A stretch of DNA of 17,172 nucleotides from CAVVWJ01 sp964475685 (GTDB lineage Bacteria; Gemmatimonadota; Gemmatimonadetes; Gemmatimonadales; GWC2-71-9), in NCBI GenBank assembly GCA_964475685.1, contig CAYYXP010000159.1:1-17172 (forward strand), read 5' to 3'. Each line of letters starts with the position of its first letter. Position 1 is the first letter of the stretch. Shown one piece after another: positions 15,143-17,172 of this stretch. The translations under genes were made by a program, and so were the position numbers. Under the pieces are notes generated by a model, which saw only the letters and a program-made list of their open reading frames with translations, ran no database searches and was not told the DNA's origin.

Positions 15143-16345
15143 ATGACGACAATCCCCCGAGCCGGGTCGCCGGACGACGTGATCACCATTGACCACGTTC
15201 ACAAGCGATTCGGAAGCTACGTCGCGGTTCAGGATGCCGATTTCGCCATCGGGCGCGGAGAATTTTTCTCCATGCTCGGTCCCTCCGGGTGCGGGAAGAC
15301 CACCACGCTCCGGATGATCGCCGGCTTCGAGCAGCCGACCGAGGGGCGCATCCTGCTCGACGGCAAGGACGTGTCGCGGGTCCCGCCGTACCACCGCGAC
15401 GTGAACACCGTTTTCCAGCACTACGCCCTCTTCCCCCACATGAACGTCGCCGACAACGTCGCCTTCGGCCCGCGGAGCCAGAAGATCGCGGAAGATGAGA
15501 CCCGGAAGCGGGTGAAGGCGCTGCTCGAGGTCGTGCGGCTCACCGAGTTCGCCGGCCGGAAGCCGGGGCAACTCTCCGGAGGCCAGCAGCAGCGGGTGGC
15601 GCTGGCGCGCGCGCTGGCCAACTATCCGCGCGCGCTGCTGCTCGACGAGCCGCTGGGGGCGCTGGATCTGAAGCTCCGGCAGGCGATGCAGATCGAGCTC
15701 AAGCGGATTCAGCGCGAGGTCGGCATCACCTTCATCTACGTCACGCACGACCAGGAAGAGGCGCTCACGATGTCGGACCGGATTGCGGTGATGAACGAGG
15801 GCCGGGTCGAGCAGATCGGCTCGCCCACCGCCATCTATCACTCGCCCACGTCGGTCTTCGTGGCCAACTTCATCGGCGTCGCCAATCTGCTCCCCGGCGT
15901 CATGGGGACGACCCAGGGGGCAGAGGCGACGATCACGGTGGCGGGCAACAGCGCGATCCGGGTTCCCGCCGGCGGCTGGCAGTTCCTGCCGGGGTCCCCC
16001 GCGACGGTCATGGTCCGGCCCGAGCGACTCCGGGTGTCGAACGCCGCGCCGGCGGCCGAGACGGGGATTCCGGTGACGGTGCGCCATGCCGTATTCCAGG
16101 GCCCGATGATCCGGTGCACGCTCGCGGCGCTCGACGGCACCGAGATCGTGGCCCACGTGGGGCCGGAGGACAGCGTCACGGGGCTCGAGCCGGGGCAATC
16201 GCTCTGGGCAAGCTGGGAGCGCGACGCCGCGCGCCTCCTGCCGCCCGCCGGCCATAGAGTCGAGGAAGAAACCGATCTCAGGACGACCGTGGAGCGGGCG
16301 ACTCCCGGCCGACACCCACCCTTGAACACCAGGAGCACGCGATGA
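15143..16345 (+). CDS. potA: PotA, spermidine/putrescine ABC transporter ATPase
   Basis: The 400-residue ABC ATPase has Walker A GPSGCGKT (46-53), Q-loop Gln92 in FQHYALFPHM, the signature LSGGQ (144-148), Walker B ALLLDEP (164-170), a D-loop and His202 in VTHDQ. A C-terminal TOBE domain covers about 285-360. The HYALFPHMNV stretch and length fit the PotA/CysA/MalK importer group, and the downstream binding protein points to polyamines. The frame is open upstream to 14906 but that extension crosses the divergent promoter region, so ATG 15143 is taken. The last 30 residues look unconserved, and their codons include the AGGAG that serves the next gene. Confidence 0.92.
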   Translation: MTTIPRAGSPDDVITIDHVHKRFGSYVAVQDADFAIGRGEFFSMLGPSGCGKTTTLRMIAGFEQPTEGRILLDGKDVSRVPPYHRDVNTVFQHYALFPHMNVADNVAFGPRSQKIAEDETRKRVKALLEVVRLTEFAGRKPGQLSGGQQQRVALARALANYPRALLLDEPLGALDLKLRQAMQIELKRIQREVGITFIYVTHDQEEALTMSDRIAVMNEGRVEQIGSPTAIYHSPTSVFVANFIGVANLLPGVMGTTQGAEATITVAGNSAIRVPAGGWQFLPGSPATVMVRPERLRVSNAAPAAETGIPVTVRHAVFQGPMIRCTLAALDGTEIVAHVGPEDSVTGLEPGQSLWASWERDAARLLPPAGHRVEEETDLRTTVERATPGRHPPLNTRSTR

Positions 16346-17172
16346 GCGAGCGAGAGCCCGATGGGACCGGGCACGACGTCCACGAATTCCTTCGCCGCGC
16401 GATCAACCGCCGCGGCTTTCTCACCCGGGCCGCCCTCGGGGCAAGCGGGCTCGCGCTCGGCGGGAGCTTCCTCGCTTCCTGCGGCGGCAAGGAGGGCGCG
16501 CCTGGCTCCGGCGCCGCGGCCGGCGGTCAAGCCGCCGCCGGGAAGACCCTCCGGGTCTCCAACTGGCCGCTCTACATCGACCCGAAGACCGTGGCCGACT
16601 TCGAGGCGGCGACCGGTATCAAGGTCGAATACACCGAGGACGTCAACGACAACAACGAGTTCTTCGCCAAGATCGACGAGCCACTGAAGCGGAACCAGAG
16701 CATCGACCGCGACATCATCGTGCTCACCGACTGGATGGCCGGCCGGCTGATCCGGCTCGGCTACGTCGCCCCGCTCGACGACTCCAAGTTCCCCAACAAG
16801 GCCAACCTGGTCGACGACGTGAAGAACGTGAGCTGGGACGCCGGCCGGATGTACAGCGTGCCGTGGCTCATGGGGATGACCGGCATCGGCTACAACCCCA
16901 AGAAGACCGGCCGGGAGTTGACCAGCATCAACGACATCTTCGATCCGAAGTTCAAGGGCCAGGTGACGATGCTGACCGAGATGCGCGACACCATCGGCCT
17001 CGTGATGCTGGGCATGGGGAAGGACCCCTCGGCGGCGACAGTCGCGGACGCGAAGGCCGCCTGCGCCAAGATCAAGAAGGCGCGGGAGGGTGGGCAAATC
17101 CGGAAATTCACCGGTAACGACTACGCGGAAGACCTCGCAGCCGGCAACATCGCGGCGGCCTTCGCCTGGTCG
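16342..17172 (+). CDS. potD: PotD-like polyamine-binding lipoprotein with a Tat-type signal (partial, right edge)
   Basis: 277 codons are present and the 3' end is outside the window. The N-terminus has a twin-arginine motif NRRGFLTRA (Arg23-Arg24), a hydrophobic stretch and a lipobox LASC with Cys47, so it should be exported folded by Tat and lipid-anchored. After a Gly/Ala linker, LRVSNWPLYIDPKTVADFE and GIKVEYTEDVNDNNEFFAKI are typical of PotD/PotF extracytoplasmic solute-binding proteins. DIIVLTDWMAGRLIRLGYV and GMTGIGYNPKKTG follow in the expected order. ATG 16342 overlaps the potA stop as ATGA, and AGGAG lies 6 nt upstream. It delivers putrescine/spermidine-like substrates to a permease presumably encoded beyond the edge. 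Confidence 0.93.
   Translation, partial: MSEREPDGTGHDVHEFLRRAINRRGFLTRAALGASGLALGGSFLASCGGKEGAPGSGAAAGGQAAAGKTLRVSNWPLYIDPKTVADFEAATGIKVEYTEDVNDNNEFFAKIDEPLKRNQSIDRDIIVLTDWMAGRLIRLGYVAPLDDSKFPNKANLVDDVKNVSWDAGRMYSVPWLMGMTGIGYNPKKTGRELTSINDIFDPKFKGQVTMLTEMRDTIGLVMLGMGKDPSAATVADAKAACAKIKKAREGGQIRKFTGNDYAEDLAAGNIAAAFAWS

Overview
The window is GC-rich, densely packed bacterial chromosome from a Gram-negative (diderm) organism. It encodes a complete Tol-Pal machine, an LptD-type LPS-assembly porin and outer-membrane lipoproteins. The frequent GTG starts, the gene order and the general protein style resemble Gemmatimonadota. That assignment is an impression from the sequence, not a database result. 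No rRNA, tRNA, insertion sequence, prophage or CRISPR array is visible.

Left part (1-8050, all minus strand): one tightly coupled envelope operon. It reads, in transcription order, NAD-dependent sugar epimerase, tolQ, tolR/exbD, tolA/tonB-like, tolB, pal, cpoB (ybgF), and then a single open frame that begins as a full-length TatC and continues without a stop into an LptD/OstA protein that runs off the left edge. Most junctions are overlaps of the GTGA/ATGA/TGATG type, or a stop directly abutting a start. A small AT-rich promoter candidate lies before the epimerase.

Middle (8050-13600, minus strand): an unidentified secreted protein ends in a strong intrinsic terminator with a perfect 16-bp stem. 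Upstream of it are ssb with its own terminator and a housekeeping cluster uvrB-tsaE-tsaB-rimI, again with overlapping starts. TsaE and TsaB belong to the tRNA t6A synthesis pathway, RimI is an N-acetyltransferase, and UvrB acts in nucleotide excision repair. uvrB has a -10-like hexamer only 6 nt before its ATG and no Shine-Dalgarno, which suggests a leaderless transcript.

Right part (13621-17172): a class III (glutamate-1-semialdehyde aminomutase-like) aminotransferase on the minus strand is divergent from a plus-strand polyamine ABC transporter pair. The pair is the ATPase PotA and a Tat-type lipoprotein substrate-binding protein PotD, which is cut by the right edge. The 133-nt divergent spacer holds an 8-bp inverted repeat and overlapping -35-like elements.

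The most unusual observation is the in-frame TatC-LptD fusion. The apparent LptD signal peptide would form a seventh membrane segment after the six TatC helices, followed by an Ala-X-Ala cleavage site. One polypeptide could therefore be split by signal peptidase into a Tat translocase subunit and an outer-membrane LPS transporter.
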